The notes under the pieces were generated by a model. That model was given only the letters and a program-made list of their open reading frames with translations, was not told where the DNA came from and ran no database searches. Made by a program: the position numbers and the translations under genes. This document shows, piece by piece, positions 1 to 6,318 of a stretch of 10,259 nucleotides of DNA (positions are counted from its first letter, which is position 1; the number at the start of each line of letters is the position of its first letter). The stretch covers positions 1 to 10,259 of the forward strand of contig JAAHIA010000150.1 of NCBI GenBank assembly GCA_010671975.1. Direction: 5' to 3'. Source of the DNA: Leptolyngbya sp. SIO4C1 (GTDB taxonomy: Bacteria; Cyanobacteriota; Cyanobacteriia; Phormidesmidales; Phormidesmidaceae).

Positions 1-1
1 G

Positions 2-184
2 AAGCCAATCCCGCCCTCGGGACCACCCTCGACACACCCCCCTCAGCAGTACGACGTTTCCTCAACTGAGTTTCGACAGGCCGACAGCGACCAAGGCATT
101 CCGCCCGTGATTCAGCAGTACATTGACCAGCATCAGCTATACCCATGCCCGGAAAACTCCAAAAAAAAGCTCTCGACTCGCTAG
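2..184 (+). CDS. nadD: Nicotinate-nucleotide adenylyltransferase, C-terminal end (partial)
   Basis: The reading frame is open from the left edge to a TAG at 182-184, and the start lies outside the window. The visible 60 residues contain VSSTEFR, the conserved (I/V)SST-x-(I/F)R signature near the end of bacterial NadD. It is followed by a short helix ending in IPPVIQQYIDQHQLYP, which matches the usual NadD ending (a 'P..V..YI....LY' pattern). NadD transfers AMP from ATP to nicotinate mononucleotide, giving the deamido-NAD that NadE amidates, so its place directly before nadE makes metabolic sense. The segment before VSST is unusually proline-rich. The last 40 nt overlap the next gene in another frame. 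The identification rests on a short C-terminal piece plus gene context. Confidence 0.72.
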   Translation, partial: KPIPPSGPPSTHPPQQYDVSSTEFRQADSDQGIPPVIQQYIDQHQLYPCPENSKKKLSTR

Positions 185-891
185 CCGATACCGATCTTGC
201 CGACTTTAAGGTCGGCGTTGACAACGTTATTTTTTCAGTCGATACGGACCAAAATCGACTGCTGGTCTTGCTGGTGATGCGTCATGATCACCCCTATGTT
301 GGCTACTGGAACCTGCCCGGGACGCTGGTGCGTCAGGGCGAATCGCTCGAGGACGCCGCCGACCGAGTCCTGGCGGAGAAAATTCGCGTTAGTAATCTCT
401 ATCTAGAGCAGCTCTACACCTTTGGCGGTCCGCAGCGCGATCCGCGTGAAGCAAAAACTGCCTACGATGTGCGCTATCTATCGGTTAGCTACTTTGCCCT
501 AGTGCGCTTTGCCGAGGCCGAGCTGATTGCCGATGGCGTTAGCGGCATTGCCTGGTATCCGCTCAGCCGCGTACCAAAGCTGGCCTTTGACCACAACGAA
601 ATTTTGGACTACGGCTATCGACGGCTGCGCAACAAGCTGGAATATAGCCCAGTCGCCTTTGATGTGCTGCCGGATACCTTCACCCTGAGCGATCTCTATC
701 AGCTTTACGCCACCGTCCTGGGCGAAGACTTTTCTGACTATTCCAACTTTCGGACGCGCTTACTGAAGCTTGGCTTTTTAGAAGATACCGGCATCAAGGT
801 TTCTCGCGGGGCCGGACGACCCGCTAGCCTCTATCGGTTTGATGCGGCAGCGTTTGAGCCGCTCAAGGACAAGCCGATGGTGTTCATTTGA
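145..891 (+). CDS. nrtR: NrtR-type NAD regulator: Nudix-like domain plus winged helix
   Basis: This 248-residue protein has an N-terminal Nudix-fold region (about 20-155, with the YWNLPG strand before the box) and a C-terminal winged helix (about 165-232, ending in the GRPASLYRF wing). That is the layout of NrtR, a repressor family of NAD metabolism genes that binds ADP-ribose-like effectors; a cyanobacterial member is known next to nadE. The Nudix box (60-82) is degenerate. The first glycine is T60, the RExxEE core reads R74-V75-L76-A77-E78-K79, and the late glycine is R81; only E66, R74 and E78 remain. Hydrolysis is therefore unlikely and a sensor role is favoured. The ATG at 145 lies inside nadD (40-nt overlap), suggesting coupled translation, and nadE starts 23 nt after the stop. 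A true Nudix hydrolase is the less likely alternative. Confidence 0.82.
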   Translation: MPGKLQKKALDSLADTDLADFKVGVDNVIFSVDTDQNRLLVLLVMRHDHPYVGYWNLPGTLVRQGESLEDAADRVLAEKIRVSNLYLEQLYTFGGPQRDPREAKTAYDVRYLSVSYFALVRFAEAELIADGVSGIAWYPLSRVPKLAFDHNEILDYGYRRLRNKLEYSPVAFDVLPDTFTLSDLYQLYATVLGEDFSDYSNFRTRLLKLGFLEDTGIKVSRGAGRPASLYRFDAAAFEPLKDKPMVFI

Positions 892-914
892 GTTTAGAGT
901 TTATTCTTTGACCT

Positions 915-2675
915 ATGAAACTTGCGATCGCACAGCTCAACCCTACCGTCGGCGATATTGCGGGCAATGCGCAACAGATTTTGAGTGCCGCAGAGCAGGC
1001 GGCCCAGCAGGGCGTGCGGCTGCTGCTGACGCCAGAGCTGTCGCTGTGCGGCTATCCGCCTCGAGATTTGCTGCTGCGACCAGGGTTTATTGCGCTGATG
1101 CGCCAGCGGCTAGATTGGCTAGCGCGCGAGCTGCCGGCAGGTTTAGCGGCGCTGGTGGGCCTAGCCGAAAACAATCCTCAGGCTGCAACCGCCGGTGAAA
1201 AACCGCTGTTTAACAGCATGGCGCTGTTAGAGAACGGTCGGGTGCAGGCAGTCTTTCATAAGCGGCTGCTGCCGACCTACGATGTGTTTGATGAAGATCG
1301 CTATTTTGAATCAGGTACGGCACCTAACCACTTCACGCTGACGGAGGCGACCGGGGCGACCGTGCAGATTGGCGTCACCATTTGCGAAGATCTGTGGAAC
1401 GATGCTGACTTTTGGGGGCAGCGCGCCTATGCCATCAATCCGACGGCCGAGGTGGTGGCAGCAGGCGTTGACCTGGTTGTGAATCTCTCTGCTTCACCCT
1501 ACGTGGTTGGCAAGCAGCGGCTGCGAGAAGATTTGATTCGTCACGCCGTAGAGCAGCATCGCTGTCCGATTGTCTATGTCAACCAGGTGGGCGGCAACGA
1601 CGATTTAATTTTCGATGGCTACAGCGTTGCGGTCAGCCGTCAGGGTGAGCTAGCTTGCCGCGCGCCTGGGTTTCAGCCAGCGCTAGAGATTTTAGACTTT
1701 GACCCGGTGCAGTCTGACCTGAGCCGCGCCCAGACTCATCCGCTGCCGTCGGCCCCCGAAGCAGAAATCTGGTCGGCGCTGGTGCTCGGGGTGCAAGACT
1801 ATGCTCGCAAATGTGGCTTCTCAAAGGCCGTGATGGGGCTCAGTGGCGGCATCGATTCGGCTTTGGTGTGCGCGATCGCGGCTGCCGCGCTGGGCCCCGA
1901 GCAGGTGCTAGGCGTGCTGATGCCGTCTCCCTACAGCTCTGAGCACTCGATTGCCGATGCCGCTGAGCTGGCTCAGAATCTAGGTGTCTCTACCGAAACG
2001 CTCAAGATTGAACTACTGATGCGGGACTATGACAGCGTGCTAAGAGCCCTCTTTGCAGGCACTGAGGCCGGCGTGGCTGAAGAGAATCTGCAGTCGCGCA
2101 TTCGCGGTAACCTGCTGATGGCCATTGCCAATAAGTTTGGTCACCTGCTGCTCTCAACGGGCAATAAGTCTGAGATGGCCGTGGGCTACTGCACGCTTTA
2201 CGGCGATATGAACGGTGGCCTAGCCGTGATTGCCGATCTGCCTAAAACCAAGGTCTACGCGCTCTGCCGCTGGCTTAATCGACAGGCTAAAGCGGGGGAG
2301 CCCCTAGGCAAGCTGCCTGTGAGACGGCCCGCTACAGAGGTCATCCCTGAGCACATTCTGATCAAGCCGCCCAGCGCTGAACTCAAGCCGGGCCAGGTCG
2401 ATCAAGATTCGCTGCCGGCCTATGACGTGCTCGACGACATTCTAGAGCGGTTAATTCAGCAGCATCAGTCAGCCGCAGAGATTGTGGCAGCGGGCTACGA
2501 CGTTGCCGTAGTCGAAAAAGTGGTGCGGCTGATTAGTCGGGCCGAGTTTAAGCGACGGCAGGCCCCGCCTGTGTTAAAAGTCACCGATCGCGCCTTTGGG
2601 CTGGGCTGGCGCATGCCCATCGCTAGCCGCTGGTCGCTGGATGTGGCTGCCAGTCAGCCTGCAGCGGCAGTTTAG
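915..2675 (+). CDS. nadE: Glutamine-dependent NAD+ synthetase
   Basis: This 586-residue two-domain enzyme amidates deamido-NAD to NAD using ATP and ammonia released from glutamine, the last step of cytoplasmic NAD synthesis. Residues 1 to about 260 form a nitrilase-type glutaminase with the expected triad: E41 (TPELSLCGYPPRDLL), K116 (FHKRLLPTYDVFDE) and C157 (VTICEDLW). Residues from about 285 form the synthetase domain with the pyrophosphate-binding P-loop SGGIDS at 310-315 and the later LLSTGNKSE and GYCTLYGDMNGG motifs. Length and domain order match the bacterial glutamine-using form rather than the short ammonia-only form. The ATG at 915 begins directly with the conserved MKLAIAQLNPTVGD strand. 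No strong Shine-Dalgarno is visible. It lies 23 nt after the NrtR-like gene and is probably cotranscribed with it. A HIP1 site occurs within its first codons. Confidence 0.97.
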   Translation: MKLAIAQLNPTVGDIAGNAQQILSAAEQAAQQGVRLLLTPELSLCGYPPRDLLLRPGFIALMRQRLDWLARELPAGLAALVGLAENNPQAATAGEKPLFNSMALLENGRVQAVFHKRLLPTYDVFDEDRYFESGTAPNHFTLTEATGATVQIGVTICEDLWNDADFWGQRAYAINPTAEVVAAGVDLVVNLSASPYVVGKQRLREDLIRHAVEQHRCPIVYVNQVGGNDDLIFDGYSVAVSRQGELACRAPGFQPALEILDFDPVQSDLSRAQTHPLPSAPEAEIWSALVLGVQDYARKCGFSKAVMGLSGGIDSALVCAIAAAALGPEQVLGVLMPSPYSSEHSIADAAELAQNLGVSTETLKIELLMRDYDSVLRALFAGTEAGVAEENLQSRIRGNLLMAIANKFGHLLLSTGNKSEMAVGYCTLYGDMNGGLAVIADLPKTKVYALCRWLNRQAKAGEPLGKLPVRRPATEVIPEHILIKPPSAELKPGQVDQDSLPAYDVLDDILERLIQQHQSAAEIVAAGYDVAVVEKVVRLISRAEFKRRQAPPVLKVTDRAFGLGWRMPIASRWSLDVAASQPAAAV

Positions 2676-2716
2676 CTGGCTGCTTGGCGAGAGTGACCTT
2701 TGGTGTCCTAACCATA

Positions 2717-2776
2717 GCGATCGCAGAGATCTATGATAGGAAGGCTTAACATTTTGAACTGTCAGAGGGCATATTC
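2717..2776 (+). promoter_or_regulatory. Candidate promoter region before the small membrane protein gene
   Basis: The 101-nt gap after nadE contains a HIP1 palindrome (2717-2724) and a TATGAT hexamer (2732-2737) that would serve as a -10 box. No good -35 box stands 16-18 nt upstream of it. No terminator hairpin with a T-run follows nadE, so read-through from the NAD operon is equally possible. Confidence 0.25.
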
Positions 2777-3193
2777 ATGAGTTCAGCCGAGCAGCTGATA
2801 AGAATGGCAGAAGATGAGCTGACTGAATACAGCACAGACGCGCGTAAGATTGAGAAGCTGCGCCGCAAGTTCAGCTTCGCAGTGCCCTATCTTCAGCAGA
2901 AGGCGGTGCGCGACCAGATTGAGGCTGAGATGTCGCAAAATTTTGTCGCCAAGTTAGTTGAAGAAAACCGTCAAACCGTGGCGCTGCCCTTTTGGGGCAT
3001 TGGCGGGCTAGGTCTGCTGCTCGGCATTTCGGGACAGCAGCCGCTCGACTTTATTGCCACTGCCGTGGGCTTTTATCTGGCTTTTAAGATTCAAAAGTGG
3101 GGCTGGCGGCTGCAGGCCAAGCGTCTGGTGCTCAAAACGCTTGATGATATTGAGGCAGGGGTTGTCGCTGAGCAAACTAAGTCAGCTACCTAG
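2777..3193 (+). CDS. Unrecognised small membrane protein with two hydrophobic segments
   Basis: I do not recognise this 138-residue protein. Residues 1-65 are charged and look helical, with many Glu, Lys and Arg, possibly a short coiled coil. A first hydrophobic stretch covers about 67-85 (PFWGIGGLGLLLGIS) and a second about 90-105 (DFIATAVGFYLAFKI), separated by a short polar turn (GQQP). A basic and then acidic tail (about 106-138) follows. The pattern suggests a hairpin in the membrane with both ends on the same side. There is no signal peptide. The ATG follows GAGGG roughly ten nt upstream, a plausible ribosome binding site. The downstream gene starts 26 nt after its stop on the same strand, so the two may form a pair. 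Composition resembles the neighbours, with no sign of transfer. Confidence 0.8.
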   Translation: MSSAEQLIRMAEDELTEYSTDARKIEKLRRKFSFAVPYLQQKAVRDQIEAEMSQNFVAKLVEENRQTVALPFWGIGGLGLLLGISGQQPLDFIATAVGFYLAFKIQKWGWRLQAKRLVLKTLDDIEAGVVAEQTKSAT

Positions 3194-3219
3194 CTAAACT
3201 CTATTGGCCTCTGTGATCA

Positions 3220-4284
3220 ATGTTTTTACCCTTTGATGCTGCCGCGACTCAAAAGCGAATCGATCGGGTTTGGCAGCTCTCCGCTAGCTTTGGCATGGAG
3301 CGCAATGCCTATCACAACTATCTCAACGAGATCGTCAGCGATCGCTACGCGCTGATTAGGGGGCTGCAGCTGCTGCGCGATGAGCTGCAGTTTGCAGCGG
3401 CCAGCCCCACCGATATGCAGGCCTGCGGTGCCGATATGAGCCTGCCCAGCGTGGTGACGACGCTGGCCTATACCAACTGCGGTGATCGCATCCACCAGGG
3501 CGAAGCCACCAAGCGCTATCGCGACGTCGTCGCCTCGCGCTTTGCCACCCTATCAGAAATTGGCGAGCTGAAGCTTGAGGCGTTTTTCCCGGCCGGGGGC
3601 GGCACTGACAACGGGGCGACTTTGGCGCATGTCACCGTCGCGCATGAGCTAGACGAGCAGCTCAAGCATCGCCTCTATGCGGGCAACCCGCAGTCAATCT
3701 CGCTGGTGGCGATTGATTTAAAGACCCACGTAGGGCGGCTGCGAGAAGGGGGCAAGCAGGTCTATGGCAAGACGCGCGAGTCGCCCTGGCGTGAGCCTCG
3801 GGCTGCCTGCGGAGCCATTGTCGGCGCGCTGACAAACTATCATCCTCAGAACCTCATTCACCGCCGCATTCGCGATGATCTCGGCGAGCAAAATTTTCAA
3901 CATCTTTCGAGTCAGCAGCTGCTAACCGACGAAGGCGTTGATATCACCATGGCCGTTGCCGCCATCATTGTGGCCATTCGCGGCGTTCGTAACACCGCCC
4001 TAGCGCTATCACAGGAAATGGATGAGCGCGGTGTGGCGCATCTAACCGCCAGTACGACAGTCAACCGCCCCTCGCGAGACGACCTCGTCATTTATCTGGC
4101 TCGCGCTACGGTCTTTAATGGCAAAATTCGCATTCAAAGCCTCGGCATGGATGCCGAGCGCTACAGCGGCCGGCTAGTAGAATACGCCGGTGAGCAGCGC
4201 CTGCAGCTGCGCTATGGCGATTTGGATGGCGAGAACTTGCCGGTTGAGGAGATTGGCTATCGGGTGCGCTCTTCGGGCCTGTAG
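3220..4284 (+). CDS. Unrecognised conserved-looking protein, 354 residues
   Basis: I cannot place this protein in a family. It has no signal peptide and no clear membrane span; the most hydrophobic patch is about 242-255 (VDITMAVAAIIVAIRG). It looks like a compact soluble protein. Notable local segments are CGDRIHQGEATKRYRD (about 87-102), a glycine-rich turn FPAGGGTDNG (about 123-132), and SPWREPRAACGAIVGALTNYHPQN (188-211; only part may be conserved). The C-terminal third (from about 275) is rich in beta-type residues. Codon use and HIP1 content match the surrounding genes, so it is native. The ATG at 3220 has no obvious Shine-Dalgarno; Met26 is an alternative start. It ends 6 nt from the opposing trpG stop, with no terminator seen between them. 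Any function would be a guess. Confidence 0.82.
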   Translation: MFLPFDAAATQKRIDRVWQLSASFGMERNAYHNYLNEIVSDRYALIRGLQLLRDELQFAAASPTDMQACGADMSLPSVVTTLAYTNCGDRIHQGEATKRYRDVVASRFATLSEIGELKLEAFFPAGGGTDNGATLAHVTVAHELDEQLKHRLYAGNPQSISLVAIDLKTHVGRLREGGKQVYGKTRESPWREPRAACGAIVGALTNYHPQNLIHRRIRDDLGEQNFQHLSSQQLLTDEGVDITMAVAAIIVAIRGVRNTALALSQEMDERGVAHLTASTTVNRPSRDDLVIYLARATVFNGKIRIQSLGMDAERYSGRLVEYAGEQRLQLRYGDLDGENLPVEEIGYRVRSSGL

Positions 4285-4290
4285 CTGCGG

Positions 4291-4896
4291 CTAGGCTGCA
4301 ACTGCTGCCGGCAGGCTGATCAAAAAGTTTTTAAGCAAGTCTTTACCTGAGTGAGTCAATACGCTTTCTGGGTGAAACTGCACGCCCTGAATATGCGGAT
4401 ACTGGCGATGGCGCACGCCCATGATGGTGCCATCTTCTACCCAGGCCGTGATTTCTAGCACTTCCGGGCAGGTGTCGCGATCAATAATCAGGCTGTGATA
4501 GCGAGTGGCCGTCAGCGGACTGTCTAACCCTGCAAACACGCCGGTGTTGGTATGGTGTACCGGCGATGTCTTACCATGCATCAGCTCTGATGCCGCCGTA
4601 ATTTTGCCACCATAGACCTGACCAATTGCCTGATGGCCTAAGCACACCCCCAGGATGGGCACCGTCGGCCCAAGCTCGCGCAAAATCTCTAGCGAGACGC
4701 CAGAGTCATTGGGCGTGCCAGGTCCCGGTGAAATTAAAATACCGTCAGGCCGCTTTTGACGAATCTCCGCCAGCGTAATTTGGTCGTTGCGGTAGACCTC
4801 GATGTCGCGGGCTATCGGCAGCGTTTGACCCAGCTCTCCTAGATATTGCACCAGGTTGTAGGTAAAGCTGTCGTAGTTATCGATGACTAAAATCAT
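4291..4896 (-). CDS. trpG: Anthranilate / aminodeoxychorismate synthase glutamine amidotransferase subunit
   Basis: This 201-residue class I glutamine amidotransferase has the full set of motifs: MILVIDNYDSFTYNLVQYL at the start, the oxyanion strand SPGPGTPNDSG (56-66), the nucleophile C85 in GVCLGHQ, and the H175/E177 pair in FHPES. It hydrolyses glutamine and passes ammonia to a chorismate-binding partner (TrpE or PabB), which is not in this window. In organisms with one copy it serves both tryptophan and folate synthesis, and the sequence alone does not tell which applies here. The ATG is fixed by the universal MILVIDNYDSF beginning. It lies 15 nt after the dgkA stop and is the last gene of the minus-strand string. 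The same dgkA-trpG order occurs in other cyanobacteria as far as I recall. Confidence 0.95.
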   Translation of the reverse strand: MILVIDNYDSFTYNLVQYLGELGQTLPIARDIEVYRNDQITLAEIRQKRPDGILISPGPGTPNDSGVSLEILRELGPTVPILGVCLGHQAIGQVYGGKITAASELMHGKTSPVHHTNTGVFAGLDSPLTATRYHSLIIDRDTCPEVLEITAWVEDGTIMGVRHRQYPHIQGVQFHPESVLTHSGKDLLKNFLISLPAAVAA

Positions 4897-4911
4897 GCGG
4901 TGAGACTTATC

Positions 4912-5376
4912 CTAAAGCAGCGCTAGCACCGGCGGTGTGTAGATAAAAAGCGCGATGATGATGGCTGCAACCGCCGCGACCAGCACCGCTCCTGCCGCAC
5001 AGTCTTTACAGATTTTAGCCAATTCGTGATAGGTCTGACCGACGGTGAGGTCTACTAGCGACTCAAGCGCCGTGTTCAGCAGCTCCATGACGAGCACTGC
5101 GCCAATAGTTAGACAGATAATGGCGGCTTCGGTCGAGCTGATTTTGAGCAGCCAGCCTAGCGTAAAGGCAATGATGCCAATGCCGGTATGAATTCTAAAA
5201 TTTCGCTGGGTTTTGAACGCATAGCTGATACCGGCCCAAGCGTAGCGAAAGCTGCTAAACAGATCGGGGGCAACTTTCCAGGCAGAGAGCCGATCGACTG
5301 GGCGAGCAGGCTTAGATTGCTTTTGCAGCTTAGGAGAGATAGACATAGGTAACCGTGATGGCATTACTAGGGGCAT
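4912..5376 (-). CDS. dgkA: DgkA-type lipid kinase (diacylglycerol or undecaprenol kinase)
   Basis: This small integral membrane kinase has three predicted spans (about 60-79, 83-104 and 126-146) and a cytoplasmic basic N-terminus. The family signature E-x-x-N-(S/T)-A-x-E-x-x-x-D is intact as E98-L-L-N101-T-A-L-E105-S-L-V-D109, followed by HELAKICKDCAAGAV with the conserved K-D pair (124-125). The family phosphorylates diacylglycerol or undecaprenol with ATP at the inner membrane. Gram-positive members prefer undecaprenol, and the substrate of cyanobacterial ones cannot be read from sequence. The start is uncertain: ATG at 5376, 5364 or 5346 all precede the conserved part. The shortest (MSISPKLQ) drops a ten-residue head of no obvious role. 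A GGAGGG sits about 15 nt before the 5376 ATG, farther than ideal. Confidence 0.92.
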   Translation of the reverse strand: MPLVMPSRLPMSISPKLQKQSKPARPVDRLSAWKVAPDLFSSFRYAWAGISYAFKTQRNFRIHTGIGIIAFTLGWLLKISSTEAAIICLTIGAVLVMELLNTALESLVDLTVGQTYHELAKICKDCAAGAVLVAAVAAIIIALFIYTPPVLALL

Positions 5377-5515
5377 CTGACGCTAATAGCACCCTCCCCT
5401 ACTTTCAATAGAAGCTAAACCTTAACCGACAAGTTCCCCAATTTTTATCTGGGAGCTGCGCTATGTTAACGTCTGCTAAAGCTGTGTAACTGTTCTGTAT
5501 CAACATCTTACCTAG

Positions 5516-6097
5516 CTAACCGTTTTCTGAAATCAGGGTTAGCAAGGTAGTTTGCTGAGCCAGCATCGCCCTGAGGCTAGCTTCATCTGGATGGTCCCAG
5601 CCGAGCAGGTGCAGCAAACCGTGCGCGGCTAGCCAGATCAGCTCTTGCCTCACAGCATGCCCCAATTCGGCCGCCTGCCTTGCAGCTGTTTCTGTCGAGA
5701 TGATGATATCGCCCAGATACAGCGGCAGCTGCCGATCGAGCGCCTCGCGTCCAGGCAGTGTGTTTTCTAAGGCTGCAAACGCTAGCACATCGGTTGGCTT
5801 ATCCTGCTGTCGATAGCTGGCATTGAGCTGCTGTATCCCGGCATCATCTGTGAAGATAAGACTCAGCTCGTAGGCATCAATTGGCGATAGCTGAGGCGAG
5901 AGCACAGCTAGCCACTGCGCTAGCCAGCGCTGCCAAGTCGCTTCGCTCAAATCTGCGGTAGCGGGGCACTGCTGACTCTCTAGGTACAGCTCGACCGTAG
6001 GATATGGCTTAGAAGACGGTGCGGCGGCGGGCAGATCGATCGCCGACAGACTAACCGCAGACTCGCTCGCGCCTGACTCGGCAGGTTTTATCGACAT
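5516..6097 (-). CDS. ybeY: Endoribonuclease / rRNA maturation factor YbeY
   Basis: This 193-residue UPF0054-family metalloprotein has the zinc-binding motif HxxxHxxxxxH as H149-GLL-H153-LLGWD-H159. It also has the conserved substrate-groove segment LNASYRQQDKPTDVLAF (91-107) and LGDIIIS (128-134). YbeY is a single-strand RNase needed for 16S rRNA 3' end maturation and ribosome quality control, so it fits in a string led by release factor RF2. The first ~32 residues are Ser/Ala/Pro-rich, absent from the core family, and probably a disordered extension. The ATG at 6097 lies 2 nt after the stop of the upstream microprotein gene, implying coupled translation. The 139-nt gap before dgkA is the widest break in this string. 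Confidence 0.95.
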   Translation of the reverse strand: MSIKPAESGASESAVSLSAIDLPAAAPSSKPYPTVELYLESQQCPATADLSEATWQRWLAQWLAVLSPQLSPIDAYELSLIFTDDAGIQQLNASYRQQDKPTDVLAFAALENTLPGREALDRQLPLYLGDIIISTETAARQAAELGHAVRQELIWLAAHGLLHLLGWDHPDEASLRAMLAQQTTLLTLISENG

Positions 6098-6099
6098 GG

Positions 6100-6276
6100 C
6101 TAGCGGGTTAGGTAGGCGAGGCCAACCAAGACGCTCAAGAGCGCTACCACCGTCAGCGAAAAGTGAAACAGCGACTTACCGCCTTTTTTAACCATGTTGC
6201 GCATGGCCAGCTTGACGTAGCTAGGGGGAGGCTCAGGGGGGCTAGGCGTGGAAAGTTCTGGATCGGGATGGGTCAT
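6100..6276 (-). CDS. 58-residue single-pass membrane microprotein (DUF3285-like)
   Basis: Translation gives a 58-residue protein starting MTHPDPELSTPSPPEPPPSY and ending in VGLAYLTR before TAG. The head (1-20) is proline-rich and acidic. A basic patch follows (KLAMRNMVKKGGK), then one hydrophobic helix of about 18 residues (FHFSLTVVALLSVLVGLAYL). The basic residues before the helix suggest the N-terminus stays in the cytoplasm. It resembles the short cyanobacterial family I know as DUF3285, whose role is unknown to me; that assignment is from memory. It starts 42 nt after prfB and ends 2 nt before the ybeY start, so it is almost certainly a real, cotranscribed gene. A GAAGAA stretch a few nt upstream is a weak ribosome binding site. 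Confidence 0.85.
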   Translation of the reverse strand: MTHPDPELSTPSPPEPPPSYVKLAMRNMVKKGGKSLFHFSLTVVALLSVLVGLAYLTR

Positions 6277-6318
6277 ATTCTTCGAGTAGGTGTCTGAGTA
6301 GGTTGCTGCAAAAGGCCC

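Noticed and set aside
839..1198. 119-residue plus-strand ORF over the nrtR end and nadE start
   Set aside because: It is Ala/Arg-rich, lies in a shifted frame under the well-supported nadE, and shows no recognisable domain.
3226..3903. Minus-strand ORFs opposite the 354-residue gene
   Set aside because: The plus frame has normal cyanobacterial codon use and a protein-like sequence; the opposite frames have no ribosome site and no domain.
5435..5465. Hairpin AGTTCCC...GGGAGCT between ybeY and dgkA as a terminator
   Set aside because: The stem is only about 7 bp with a wobble, and no T-run follows on the minus strand.
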